This document shows positions 1 through 8,457 of a stretch of DNA of 13,785 bases, piece by piece. Source of the DNA: Euperipatoides rowelli (lineage: Eukaryota > Onychophora > Udeonychophora > Euonychophora > Peripatopsidae). How positions within the stretch are numbered: position 1 is the stretch's first letter; every line of letters begins with the position of its first letter. The stretch lies in NCBI GenBank assembly GCA_003024985.2, contig PXIH01S0021030.1. One strand, given 5' to 3'. The notes under the pieces are model-generated. The model ran no database searches. It saw only the letters and a program-made list of their open reading frames with translations, and was not told the DNA's origin. The position numbers and the translations under genes are program-made.

Positions 1-116
1 GATCGTGTCGTTTGGATTTAATTTCACACAGCGCCATACACAGAACAATCTATCTGTCAGACCTAGCATTCAGACCAGATCGGCGAATAAATCGTCGTGT
101 GTATGGCGGCCTTAAG
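1..116 (+). promoter_or_regulatory. CpG-richer start, possible 5' UTR or promoter edge
   Basis: This stretch has about ten CpG dinucleotides in 116 bases (for example cgtgtcg, gcgcc, cggcg, cgtcg, ggcgg), while the next kilobase has few. It ends at a plausible splice donor (aag|gtaaca). It could be the transcribed 5' end of the ankyrin gene. No TATA box or initiator can be assigned with confidence. Confidence 0.25.
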
Positions 117-400
117 GTAACAAGTATGGTGTAAACTTTAAAACATTGTAATCTGGATGTCTGTCTGTTTGGCAAAAGTGGAGACACAATAGATGTTGCT
201 AACTTTTAAAACAGTCAAACTGTATCAAGGAGGGGATAATGTATGATCCTTTCTTTCAAAGTTGTAGCTGTTAGCCCAATTTGAAACAAATTTCATATTT
301 AAAGATTCACAAGAGTGTGACCTTGATGCTAACTTCTAAGCACCAAGTGTTGACTGAATGTTTTTTTTTCTTAGTACAACATTATTGTCACTGATCGGAG
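103..400 (+). CDS. tentative 5' exons of the ankyrin gene (103-116 plus 375-400)
   Basis: An ATG at 103 opens a 14-nt coding stretch up to CTTAAG|gtaaca (donor at 117). A second candidate, 375-400, has a T-rich acceptor (tttttttttcttag) and ends CGGAG|gcaagt, the textbook sequence of a GC-AG donor. Joined, they give MAALSTTLLSLIG plus one base. That one base is exactly the phase needed to enter the exon at 1072, and gives ...LIGA-RDGEVERV without a stop. Splicing 103-116 directly to 1072 would instead make an immediate TAG. Against it: the peptide does not resemble the conserved ANKRD39 N-terminus, and a 26-nt exon is easy to find by chance. The real first exon may lie before the window. Confidence 0.25.
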
Positions 401-639
401 GCAAGTCATGAAACATTACAGTGTTGAATCCTATGCTTTCCTAGCTTTTAATTAATGCTTATTTCATCGATTTGGAATATTAGTATTCTTTTTAATTTAT
501 TAACATGGTTTTTTTTTAATTATTAAAATGTCTGCAAATAATTTTTATGCTCAAAATACGTTTAAATAAATGCATAGCCTATATATTGTTTTAATGTTGA
601 ATAGCCTGTATTGTTACTCATTTGTATTGACATAGAGAA

Positions 640-870
640 TTAAAAAATAAATCATAAATCAAGTAATTAAAAAAATAAGTTTACAAAAATTAACAAGAAA
701 AAATTAAACTATAATAATAAATTTATATTAAAAAAAAAAAAAATTTATAAGAAAAAAGACAAGAAAAATAACAAGAAATTTTCAAAAAATAAAAAAAATT
801 TCCAAAAAGTAGCAAGAAAAACCAAGAAATTTCCAAAAAAAATAACAAGAAAAAAAACAAAAAAAACCTA
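640..870. repeat. A-rich cryptic repeat (aacaagaaa / aaatttccaaaaa)
   Basis: About 230 bases of A-dominated sequence in which the words aacaagaaa, caagaaat and aatttccaaaaa recur (for example near 690, 760-778, 799-806, 811-838 and 844). They look like degenerate copies of a 30-40 bp unit. A decayed minisatellite or an expanded poly-A tail of an old retroposon are both possible. It lies just upstream of the first certain ankyrin exon. Confidence 0.5.
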
Positions 871-1071
871 GTGATTACCTTCATAATCTGATGAAACGTT
901 AGGGCAATTTTTTCCTTAGAAACAAACTTTTGAGATTTTTATATTACAAAATAATCTAATATTTTCTAATGAATATTACTTCTTAATTATAGCCCTATAA
1001 CAGTTTTGAAATTTAAAGTTTCAATTAATTGCTAATAGTTTATAATTTAATACAAATGTTTTTATTTTTAG

Positions 1072-1160
1072 CTAGAGATGGCGAAGTGGAGCGAGTGCAA
1101 GAACATCTTGACAAAAGAGTTGATCCGAATAAAGTGGATTCTTCTGGTTACACAGCACTG
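1072..1160 (+). CDS. ANKRD39: ankyrin gene exon (first certain coding exon)
   Basis: An 89-nt exon after a T-rich acceptor (ttttatttttag, AG at 1070-1071), ending before the donor gtcagt at 1161. The first two bases (CT) complete a codon begun in the previous exon. It then reads RDGEVERVQEHLDKRVDPN and ends DSSGYTAL, the front half of the first full ankyrin repeat. The intron interrupts the repeat between L and H in phase 0. The open frame continues past 1160 into the intron, but the protein match stops exactly at the donor. Confidence 0.85.
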
Positions 1161-4100
1161 GTCAGTTCTAAAATTAAAATTCTTTTCATTATTATTGTAT
1201 TTAAGAACTTTTCATCAGGCAGAAATGTGCTAAAGCAGATTAAAAAAAATTGTGTTTAAATTACACGTAATAAATTTTTATAAATCTAAATTTATGAATT
1301 TCGTCAATCCTCTCCTTAACTCCAGTAGAATAAATCATTTTTATGATATTTATTTTTAATTATTTGAAGCATGTTAGAAATTTATCAAAGTAAGTTTTAT
1401 TATTTCAAAATAAAGTAAATCAATCCTTTTTTTTTTTTTAAATAAAGTAGCATTATGCCAGCCGTAATGGTCATCTTCAGGTATGTGATGTATTGCTAAT
1501 ACATGGTGCCAATGCCAACTGTCAGACTCCATCAGGTCATGTCACCCCACTTCATCGAGCTTCATACTGTGGTCATATTGATATAGTTAAACTTTTGATT
1601 AAATATAATGGAAAGCCTTCTCTCTGTGATAGTGATGGAAAATCAGCACTTCATAAGGTAACTTAATTTACCTATTGAAATAAGTTTTTGGATTAATCTA
1701 ATTTAAGCTTAGAATTTGGCTACAATTTCTTTTAATAGTGATTTTTAGAATTAGAATTATTTTACTAAAATTTAAAATTGCCAGATTTTTTATTATTTTA
1801 TTCTTGCTATTTTTTAATTAAATATAATGTTGGTTCGAGTGTGGAAAATTCTTTGATCTTATGCATGCTTAATGTAAAGACATAGCAAGATTAAGTAATC
1901 TTTATGCACTGTCTGAAACAATAACTAATATTAATACACAAACTGCAATTCATTATTCTGATGTCTCATTACATTCTTGAATTTAATCAAGTATTGATTG
2001 AGATATCAGATCATATAGGGCCTACAGGTGAGATTTGAAAGTGAAATTATAGAAGACAATTTTACATTTGATACTTTTAATTTTAATAATCAAAAATATA
2101 TTTTATTATGTTCTCAAAAAAAAAAAAAAGCAAAATCTATTAAATGAAATTAAAGTGATTGATTTACATAAACGTATTTTTATATATGCAACCACATAAA
2201 TTATATTCTAGTGATCAAATTAGTATAGAACATAAATCAAAGCCTATACATGTGATTAATAATACAGAAAATATAAATAATTATATTAAACCTGAAATAA
2301 AAATTTCTAAATATGGTAGACAAATAAACCTAATACAAGAAATAGCTAAAAATCAAAATAAGATTTATTTCTAAATAATGTTGTTTTTTTGTTACACAAA
2401 TCCTTGTTCTATTAAAAATAAACTTGATGAGTTTAAAATATTCATCTCTATTCAGCAAATGCATATTATAGTGGAATCATGGTTACAGTTTACTATGGAG
2501 ACATCATGATGTTACTCCAATCTATAAAAAGGGTATAAGATATATGTTATTCAATCATACCGTCATATTGCAGATGGATCTTCAAGAATGGTATTATCAC
2601 TAAAAGAGTAAAATCCATCAAATTATTTCACTTCTGCTCCTCTCTCCAGTAATCTGACATAAAGATCTATAGTTTTTTTAAAAAAAAAACAAACATTAAA
2701 TCCCATCATAAACATGGATTTAGAAAGATTACTCCAATTGCTAATATTTCTCCTAAATATAGATGGAACAATAGTTTGTTTTTGTTAAAAGAGGTCTTTA
2801 TGTAAAAATATGGTATCTAGGATTTTTTCTATTACTGAAAATAAATAACTTATTTAGATTTCTCATAATTACTACAAATAAAAATTAATATCCAAACATT
2901 TTTTACGAATCTTTGATTGGGTTTCAATGGTTTTAATCTATTTAGACATGCATCATATGACATACCCTTGAAGCCACTAATGTTTTTGGTGAAGTCTCTA
3001 AATGTTTTGTCTAACAATTTTACAACTGTTGATCCTTTATATAAAATCACAGAGGAACCCTAGTCTAATATAGGTTGAACATAGTAGTTATAAATTAATT
3101 CAAAAGTGTGGAAGTTATATAAAGTATTTTTTTTTAATTATTTTTTAATAATCTAATGTAATGTCTAATTTTATATTTTCATCATAATAAATTCCTAGGT
3201 CTTTGATCACATCAAAAGTTTTTAATTTACTGCTATTTATATAGTAGTCTTGTTTTAGATCCCCCCCCCCCCCTACACCCCCCGAAATGTATGACGTTAG
3301 TTTATTCGATATTTATAATTAATTTGTTAGCATTGCAAGTGTTTATAAAACGGTCTAAAATTAATTGAAAATCTTCTGCATCTTTTAGGGTTTTTTAATC
3401 ATAGTTGTAATTTGTTCAAATGAGTCAGTTCCTTCATTAATGACCCAACACTAGTTGTTGTCATTAATGAAAAAATATATAAATAAATTAGCAGAGGATT
3501 TTTTTTTTTACTGATTTGGGATAGTCAAGTGACCCAAAACTAAATTTTAATCCCAAAATAACTTAATTGTTATACTGTATATTTGCTTAATTGCTATATT
3601 CTAAATTTATTCATAATTGGAAACATTATTACATGAAATGAATTAGATTGTGAATAATTTGCAATTAATTAAAAAGATCTCTTAATATTCAATATTTTCT
3701 CTATTCCAAATGGCTTAGGTGTTAAGGTTAAGTATAAATATTTGCCATTTACAATTGACCCAAGTGCAATGTATCTTTGTAAATGTAGTAATAAATAAGA
3801 CATTTTTGAGAAAAGCTTTATTCTTTCAACGTTTATTTCATAAAAGTGGAATCTGTAAGCCTGAACCAGATGAAAAAGAAATTAATGTCTTTAACATTAA
3901 AAAACATGGTTAAAAATAGAAAAATTAAAAAAATAATATTTCTGATGTTCATGCCAGATAAAATGAATAAGATAAAAGAACAAATTCACTTGTGAGAAAA
4001 ATAAGTGGTGAACAACACAAACAAATCTTAAATATCATATATGACTATGACCTCTTTAAGTCTTGGGAACATACAGTCTCAGAGCATTGAAAGTCTTAGA

Positions 4101-6653
4101 TCAACAAGGAATGCCTAAGCAAGACTATAAAAGAATGTGCAACAAAACATAAAATTAACATTACAATTTGCAAGAAACTTTTGTAAGGAATTTCCACAAT
4201 TCCTAACATCAACTCATGCCATGCAACCAGGCTTTAATACCTGAAATTCTAATAAATTTATTTACCTAAATTCAGAATTGTAAAGTATAAAAAAATCACC
4301 CTTAATTCACATGATCAATTTACTTAATTCTAAATTAATCTCCCTGTAATATATCTTATAACCGTTTTCTGGAGTAGGGATTTAAATAATTTCTATCTGT
4401 ATGAAATTTATTTGATAAATAAATCATATTGCAATAGACTTCTCTCGTGCACTTTATTCTAATTGAACATATGCGACAGCCAATGCACTTTTAAAAGTGC
4501 ATTGGCTGTCACATATAAATAAATCGTAATAATATACTGTATATCAATCAGATATACAACACTAACAAACTATCTTTTAAGATATTTTTTTATGATCTAG
4601 GCCTCTTTTCAATATTAGCACTGAGCCTAGAAATGTACTAATAAATACTACCTCTAATGTATCTACAGTAAGCTATTTTTGTTTTAGAAAAAAAAAAAAT
4701 TTGAAAAACTAAAATTCATCCACCATAGCATTTTAATTAGAAAAATGTTGGTTAATTCAAAAATCAATTTTCAAAATTTTAATTTATTCCAATTACTTGG
4801 CTTGTACTGTGTACAGTACATTACCTTTCCAAAAATTAAACAAGAAATTGTACATTTTTGTATAATAATTTGTCTCTAGATGGCAGCACAATATTTTTGA
4901 ACAGTTTCAATAATTCTGTAAATGTACAGTAGAAAGATTATACAGTAGTATTAATTTAAAATAAATGAATTAATTTCTCTGACACATTAAATCTTAATTA
5001 CTTACTCATTGTGACAGCTTTTCATTGTCTTATGTTTATTTCAAATAAGTATATTGTAGGTCTATACCGGTACATCTTTTTTTGTTGCAAACTGTATTAT
5101 TTAAAAAAATTAGCCGTGTAATTTTAGAAGTGGTAGTAATTTGTAAATCTTATTCCAAAAACATCTAAATCAAATCTGTGTAAATCAAGAATTACCTGTA
5201 TTAAAATTTATCATTAGATAGGCTACATATTTTTCAGTCAATTCAGGAAAAGTGATTTATAAAAATTTAATCCATCCCTAAGTTGAAAGCATTATCTAAA
5301 TTTTAAAGTAAAAATATTATGATATAAACCAATTTTGATTTTTTTTACATTTGAAATATTTCTAAGTTACGGTATTTGAAACAGTATTATAGACAATATT
5401 TAAATTAATTTTTTTTTGTAAAAAGGGTCACCTCCCCCCAGTCCCCTTCCTCTTTTTATTAAATTTTTTGTAAAAAGGGTCACCTCCCCCCCCCCCAGTC
5501 CCCTTCCTCTTTTTATTGGAAAATACTTTACAAATTTATTTTGAAATAGACATATTATCAACATTGGCAAGTGAGCATTTCCATAGAATCATTTCAAGTA
5601 GTTTAAATTTAGTCTAGGTGTTTTGCTTTAATGTCATAAAAATTTAAAACTACACATTTTTTTTTTTTTTTTTGCTAACAAATTATTTAAGACTCACCCA
5701 CAAATTTTACTTAAAGTTTTCCACGGTTGATTTTCCACATTTAAAAAATTTCATAAAATAGGAAATAATATATGTATTTCTTAATTATATACAGTAGCCT
5801 ACTGCACATGATTATTAAAAATAAATGCAGGCCTCTGAGGGATATTAATTTAAGTATAGTAATGCTTATAACTTTCGAGGTGTTTAATTTCAAATTTGTT
5901 GCTTCCAAGATGTTCAAATAGATTTTCTCCCACAAAGAATGCTTTAAAGGCCCTCCAGTAGAGGTTAAAAGTCAGTTAATCCCTGTGCTTATTGAATTGT
6001 CTTAATTCGGGGCAGTATTAATCAAATAGCATCATACAAAGCTAAAATATTGACAAGTTAACAAAATATAAAATAAACCAATCCATACTTTCAAGTTTAG
6101 TTTATTGTTAGCCTATATCTTGAAAAAAAAATAGTTATTATAACAAAATAAAGTAGTGTAAACAGAACATGGAAGTTATAATCAGAACAAGAGATGTAAT
6201 TACTTTTATAGGCTGATAAGCAATTTTTTTCTCAACTAAATAAGTGCAGTGGAGTTATTATTTTATTTTGCCATAATAAAAATGGAATTAATGATGAATT
6301 ATTGTAAAGTTTTAGAGGTTCATTAGTAATTAAAAATTTTAATATTGGGACATGACTTATGAAGTAGATGTACAGTAAGTCATTATATTGGGAGAATTGA
6401 TCATATATAAAATAATAACTAATACAGTAAGTATGCAATTGTCCTAATGCATAACATCGGATCCATTTTGTATAAACACTACGGTACTATATACATTTTT
6501 TTATATTTTTTTTTATAGGCTGTTGAAAAAGAACATTTAGCTATTATAAAGCTATTGATCGCAGCTGATCCTAATTTGCTTACATTACGAGACACCAAGA
6601 ATAAAGTAGCGCTGGAATATGCTCCTCACTTGGAGAATTTGCTTCAAGATTAA
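1072..6653 (+). CDS. ANKRD39: ANKRD39-like ankyrin repeat protein, multi-exon, 5' end unresolved
   Basis: Exons 1072-1160, 1451-1657 and 6519-6653 (stop TAA 6651-6653) join in frame through GT-AG introns of 290 and 4861 bp. They encode about 143 residues. A helical lead-in (RDGEVERVQEHLDKRVDPN) is followed by three ankyrin repeats, each opening with GYTALHYASRNGH, VTPLHRASYCGH or SALHKAVEKEH, and then a short cap ending EYAPHLENLLQD. The paired signatures 'SSGYTALHYASRNGH' and 'LHRASYCGH', together with the short length and a C-terminus just after the last repeat, match ANKRD39 (about 183 residues in vertebrates). The family's N-terminal Cys-rich segment and 'MDFERGIW' motif are not seen, so 25-40 residues are missing: they lie upstream, or the start has diverged. 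Ankyrin repeats mediate protein binding and no catalytic site is expected; the cellular role is not deducible here. No stop or frameshift is seen in the three exons, so the gene looks intact apart from the 5' end. Another small ankyrin family is possible but less likely. Confidence 0.85.
1451..1657 (+). CDS. ANKRD39: ankyrin gene exon (repeats 1-3)
   Basis: A 207-nt, 69-codon exon, phase 0 at both ends, between the acceptor aaataaagtag (AG 1449-1450) and the donor AAG|gtaact at 1658. It begins HYASRNGHLQVCDVLL, contains TPLHRASYCGHIDIVKLL and ends DSDGKSALHK. A T13 run (1427-1439) lies just upstream as the polypyrimidine tract. The repeat-2 loop reads IKYNGKPSLCD, the expected ankyrin repeat length. 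Confidence 0.88.
1658..2150. other. AT-rich intron sequence, nothing recognised
   Basis: Start of the 4.86-kb intron. There is no open frame of note and no repeat beyond short A/T runs, including A13 near 2117-2129, which could mark the edge of the LINE sequence that follows. A TAATTTAAG-type AT background prevails. Confidence 0.4.
2378..2730 (+). pseudogene. LINE fragment, plus strand: endonuclease start fused to RT start
   Basis: From 2405 the frame reads CSIKNKLDEFKIFISIQQMH and then ESWLQ at 2474-2488. This is the N-terminus of an apurinic-type endonuclease of non-LTR retrotransposons (compare 'NARSLKNKFDELK...TETWL'). In another frame, 2496-2534 reads WRHHDVTPIYKKG, the entry to reverse transcriptase ('W..A.VTPIFKKG'), and 2707-2727 reads HKHGFRK, the next RT block ('QHGFRKG'). 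Only 8-10 bases separate endonuclease and RT motifs that are normally several hundred codons apart, so there is a large internal deletion. The stretch is full of stops and frame changes and is inactive. Motif style suggests the CR1/jockey group. An AT-rich open frame at 2159-2374 may be more upstream ORF2 sequence, but I cannot show it. Confidence 0.7.
3261..3283. repeat. C13 and C6 tracts
   Basis: Thirteen C residues (3261-3273), then tacac and a run of six C (3278-3283), in an otherwise 70%-plus AT region. On the minus strand this is a long G-tract pair inserted inside the decayed reverse transcriptase, at the point where the frame changes. Length is probably unstable between individuals. 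Confidence 0.8.
3433..3471. repeat. perfect 12-bp inverted repeat with paired inner bases
   Basis: TTCATTAATGAC (3433-3444) and GTCATTAATGAA (3460-3471) are exact reverse complements. The inner bases caaca...tgttg also pair, leaving a small loop, so the whole can fold into a hairpin of about 17 pairs with a two-base bulge. It lies inside the minus-strand LINE remnant. Confidence 0.75.
3490..4460. other. AT-rich intron sequence, no gene seen
   Basis: There is no convincing coding signal on either strand. A 64-codon frame at 3719-3913 has no family likeness. The part from about 3960 to 4250 is somewhat less AT-rich and may be an old repeat, but nothing identifies it. Confidence 0.4.
4469..4516. 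repeat. 48-bp near-perfect palindrome
   Basis: The left arm 4469-4492 and right arm 4493-4516 are reverse complements over 24 bases with a single mismatch (c4474 against a4511) and no spacer. The centre is gcacttttaaaagtgc and the arms carry gacagccaatgc. Such a perfect joint without a loop is far from chance and suggests a recent inverted duplication or a minimal palindromic mobile element. No target duplication was evident outside it. Confidence 0.9.
4517..5406. other. AT-rich intron sequence, no gene seen
   Basis: No open frame with a protein-like composition and no long repeat. Short palindromic words such as tgtactgtgtacagtaca (4802-4819) are present but isolated. Confidence 0.4.
5407..5517. 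repeat. tandem duplication of about 55 bp with C6 versus C11
   Basis: Two adjoining copies, 5407-5460 and 5461-5517, both read ttttttgtaaaaagggtcac, then cct, a C-run, agtccccttcctctttttatt. Outside the T-run and C-run the copies are identical, so the duplication is young. The C-run is six in the first copy and eleven in the second. It sits deep in the intron, about 1 kb before the last ankyrin exon. Confidence 0.92.
5518..6518. other. AT-rich end of the long intron, no gene seen
   Basis: Contains a T18 run near 5659-5676 and other homopolymers, with no coding signal. Minus-strand frames at 5741-5935 and 6232-6438 are hydrophobic and low in complexity, as expected from random AT-rich DNA. 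It ends in the T-rich acceptor of the last ankyrin exon. Confidence 0.45.
6519..6653 (+). CDS. ANKRD39: ankyrin gene terminal exon
   Basis: A 135-nt terminal exon after a long T-rich tract and acceptor (tttttttttataG, AG 6517-6518), phase 0. It encodes AVEKEHLAIIKLLIAADPNL, the back half of repeat 3, then a partial capping repeat ending HLENLLQD and TAA at 6651-6653. It completes the repeat begun by SALHK at the end of the previous exon even though 4861 bp separate them. This is good evidence that the intron is real and that the gene survived the insertions inside it. Confidence 0.85.
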   Translation, partial: AVEKEHLAIIKLLIAADPNLLTLRDTKNKVALEYAPHLENLLQD

Positions 6654-7078
6654 CTACAGTATAACCGGTAGGAAAAAAAAAATCAAAAAAATCTTAAATT
6701 GTTGTCCAGACAATAATTTCATTATAGCCTAATTATATTTTCCTGGATTGAAAAATCAAAACAATTTTTGCACTGAAATACATCCTTTTATTATATGATT
6801 TGCTTTCACCACATTGTTGACATATTTTGTGTTTTGTAGTATATTTTTAAAAATACTATTTGTCTATTTATTTTTCAATATGTAAGAAGAAAATATTTAT
6901 AGTCTGTACAGGATTTGTATATAATGTATTGATTGCTCCACACGTAATGCCTGACTTTATATAGCCTACATTAGCTTAAAGACAAAAGAAGATAAGGGAT
7001 ATTAAAAACGTAGTACATTAAAATTGCTATTAATATGAGATGAATACAGAGCTTTAAATCTGTTTAGTTCCAAATAAA
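6654..7078 (+). other. candidate 3' UTR of the ankyrin gene, AATAAA at 7073
   Basis: Sequence after the ankyrin stop codon is AT-rich without open frames. A canonical AATAAA occurs at 7073-7078, but the AT-rich background makes a single hexamer weak evidence. The true polyadenylation site cannot be placed from sequence alone. Confidence 0.3.
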
Positions 7079-8050
7079 ATTAGGATTAAAAAAATATATA
7101 TATATTTTTAAATATATAGTATAAGCTATCACTTTTTTTTTTATTATATTGTATTGGTCTATAATCTTTATTTTAATAAAATAGCCTATAATGCATAATT
7201 TTTTTTTGGGATCAAGTTTACATGAAGATTGTAATTTGAATTGAACATTATGCATAACTTTTATAATCAAACATACTGTAGAAAGTTGTTTGTAATTGTT
7301 AACACAGCTTTATTTCCAAATCACAGTTTATTTAATATTTGAAAGAAGGCTTAATTCAAATTATTTTTAAAAATCATAACTTTTGAAAATTGATTTTGTC
7401 ATTTAATCCCCCAAAATTGTGACAATATTAAAAGGTAACAATGTTATATTTAAAATAATAATAACATATAATAAGTTTGCCTACAGGCCTTATTTAGGCC
7501 TATGTTCCAAATTAAAAGATAGAATTTAGAAATTTAATTAAATTACAATCTGTATGTAGGCTATTGGTATAGGGTATTACATTTATTCATGATTTGGGTG
7601 TAAATACAAAAAATAAATACAAAATGGCTAGTATAACCTTAGCTCAAGAAGAATGTACTATAAATTCTATTAGGCCTACTATATGAATAATTAATAAATA
7701 AAAATAAACTGAAGTAATACAATAAGCATAAGGAATTGCCAGGATCAAGAAAGTTTTTTTCTGTAATTGACCTAATATATTGAAACTCTGTAGGCCTATA
7801 TAAAGTGTGTGTGTTAAGTCTATAATGAAAATATAATTAAAATTTCCTATTATGCATTTGGACAGCCTTATTGGCCACCATCTTGGATTTTACATGGGTT
7901 ATTTGGACAAATACATTATTTTAATACAGTTAATACATTTAGGCTATGACAATATCACCTTGTATAAATCTAGTATTAAATTTAAAATCAGATGTAGATT
8001 TTCATATACAGTAGTTAGATTAATGTTCTATACAGTAGGCTATTCCTTTT
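7079..8050. other. intergenic AT-rich sequence, nothing recognised
   Basis: Contains an (AT)n stretch near 7094-7105, and taggcct/aggcctat words that recur across the window and look like genome background. The open frame 7852-8190 includes a repeated segment but has no family resemblance. Confidence 0.4.
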
Positions 8051-8052
8051 AT

Positions 8053-8142
8053 AAACCAGTTTTGAAATCTGGGGTGACTAACAAGTCAATAACAACCAAA
8101 CCAGTTTTGAAATCTGGGGTGACTAACAAGTCAATAACAACT
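8053..8142. repeat. 45-bp tandem duplication (44/45 identical)
   Basis: Units 8053-8097 and 8098-8142 both begin aaaccagttttgaaatctgg and end caataacaac(c/t). Only the last base differs. The unit is a multiple of three, so the surrounding open frame (7852-8190) repeats KPVLKSGVTNKSITT, but nothing else suggests that frame is a gene. This looks like a recent slippage duplication. Confidence 0.95.
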
Positions 8143-8220
8143 CTATCAGATTGTTTCTTGATATACATATATACAGCATATGTTCACTAAAGATACGATT
8201 ACGTGGAAACTAAGGGAAGG

Positions 8221-8457
8221 TGTTGTACCTTGGACCATTTTTTAAAAAACTTATTTTCCCTGTCCAGGGAAATATTATATCTGTCCAATGTTTATCCCAA
8301 GATATACTCTTATCTTTTACTTACAATTATAAAATATTTAAATCTTTTTAGCAACATTATTTATGTGTTAAAAATTTATTTTTAAATAACATTGCATTTT
8401 GGTTCAAGGTACAACATATTGTGGTAACATGACCAGTGGGTATTGTACCTTGGACCA
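8221..8457. repeat. triplicated TTGTACCTTGGACCA motif, alternating orientation
   Basis: Copies at 8221-8237 (plus, tgttgtaccttggacca), 8400-8416 (minus, written tggttcaaggtacaaca) and 8441-8457 (plus, tattgtaccttggacca). The first and second form a 17-bp inverted repeat with one mismatch about 160 bp apart. The second and third form a hairpin with 15 of 17 pairs and a 24-nt loop. The group lies beyond the 3' end of the minus-strand transposase remnant. It could be that element's terminal or sub-terminal repeats, with cagtgggtattg at 8434 as a possible edge. No matching copy was found on the far side near 10640-11100. Confidence 0.7.

Larger units (their letters stand above)
2850..3480 (-). 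pseudogene. LINE fragment, minus strand: RT palm and thumb remnants
   Basis: Read from high to low coordinates, successive pieces match the second half of a CR1/jockey-type reverse transcriptase. They are IYFFINDN (about 3458-3480, 'LLFLIYINDL'), DAEDFQLILDRFINT then VIHFGG (about 3284-3386), YYINSSKLKTFDVIKDLGIY (about 3190-3250), YVQPILD*GSSVILYKGS (about 3027-3080) and FTKNISGFKGMSYDACLNRL (about 2938-3000, the thumb motif 'FTK.I.GLKGLSYEERL'). The catalytic F/YADD box is not recognisable between the first two pieces. Stops and frame changes interrupt it, and a long G-run (minus strand) lies between the VIHFGG and YYINSS pieces. It is inactive, and converges tail to tail with the plus-strand fragment next to it. 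Confidence 0.75.

Noticed and set aside
640-870. Considered as a CRISPR-like or other phased array
   Set aside because: Words are irregularly spaced and diverged, with no constant repeat and unique spacers; the context is eukaryotic.
1029-1259. 76-codon open frame taken as a complete small protein
   Set aside because: Its ankyrin-like part is bounded exactly by an acceptor (1070-1071) and a donor (1161); the flanks are intron translation.
3719-3913. 64-codon plus-strand frame in the long intron
   Set aside because: No family resemblance, and AT-rich random frames of this length occur throughout the window.
5741-7270. Minus-strand hydrophobic frames at 5741-5935, 6232-6438 and 7064-7270
   Set aside because: Low-complexity Ile/Tyr/Phe strings typical of AT-rich non-coding DNA; the second lies in the ankyrin intron.
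7852-8190. 112-codon plus-strand open frame with a repeated KPVLKSG segment
   Set aside because: The repeat comes from a 45-bp tandem duplication. The rest is low-complexity AT-driven sequence without domain, splice or family evidence.
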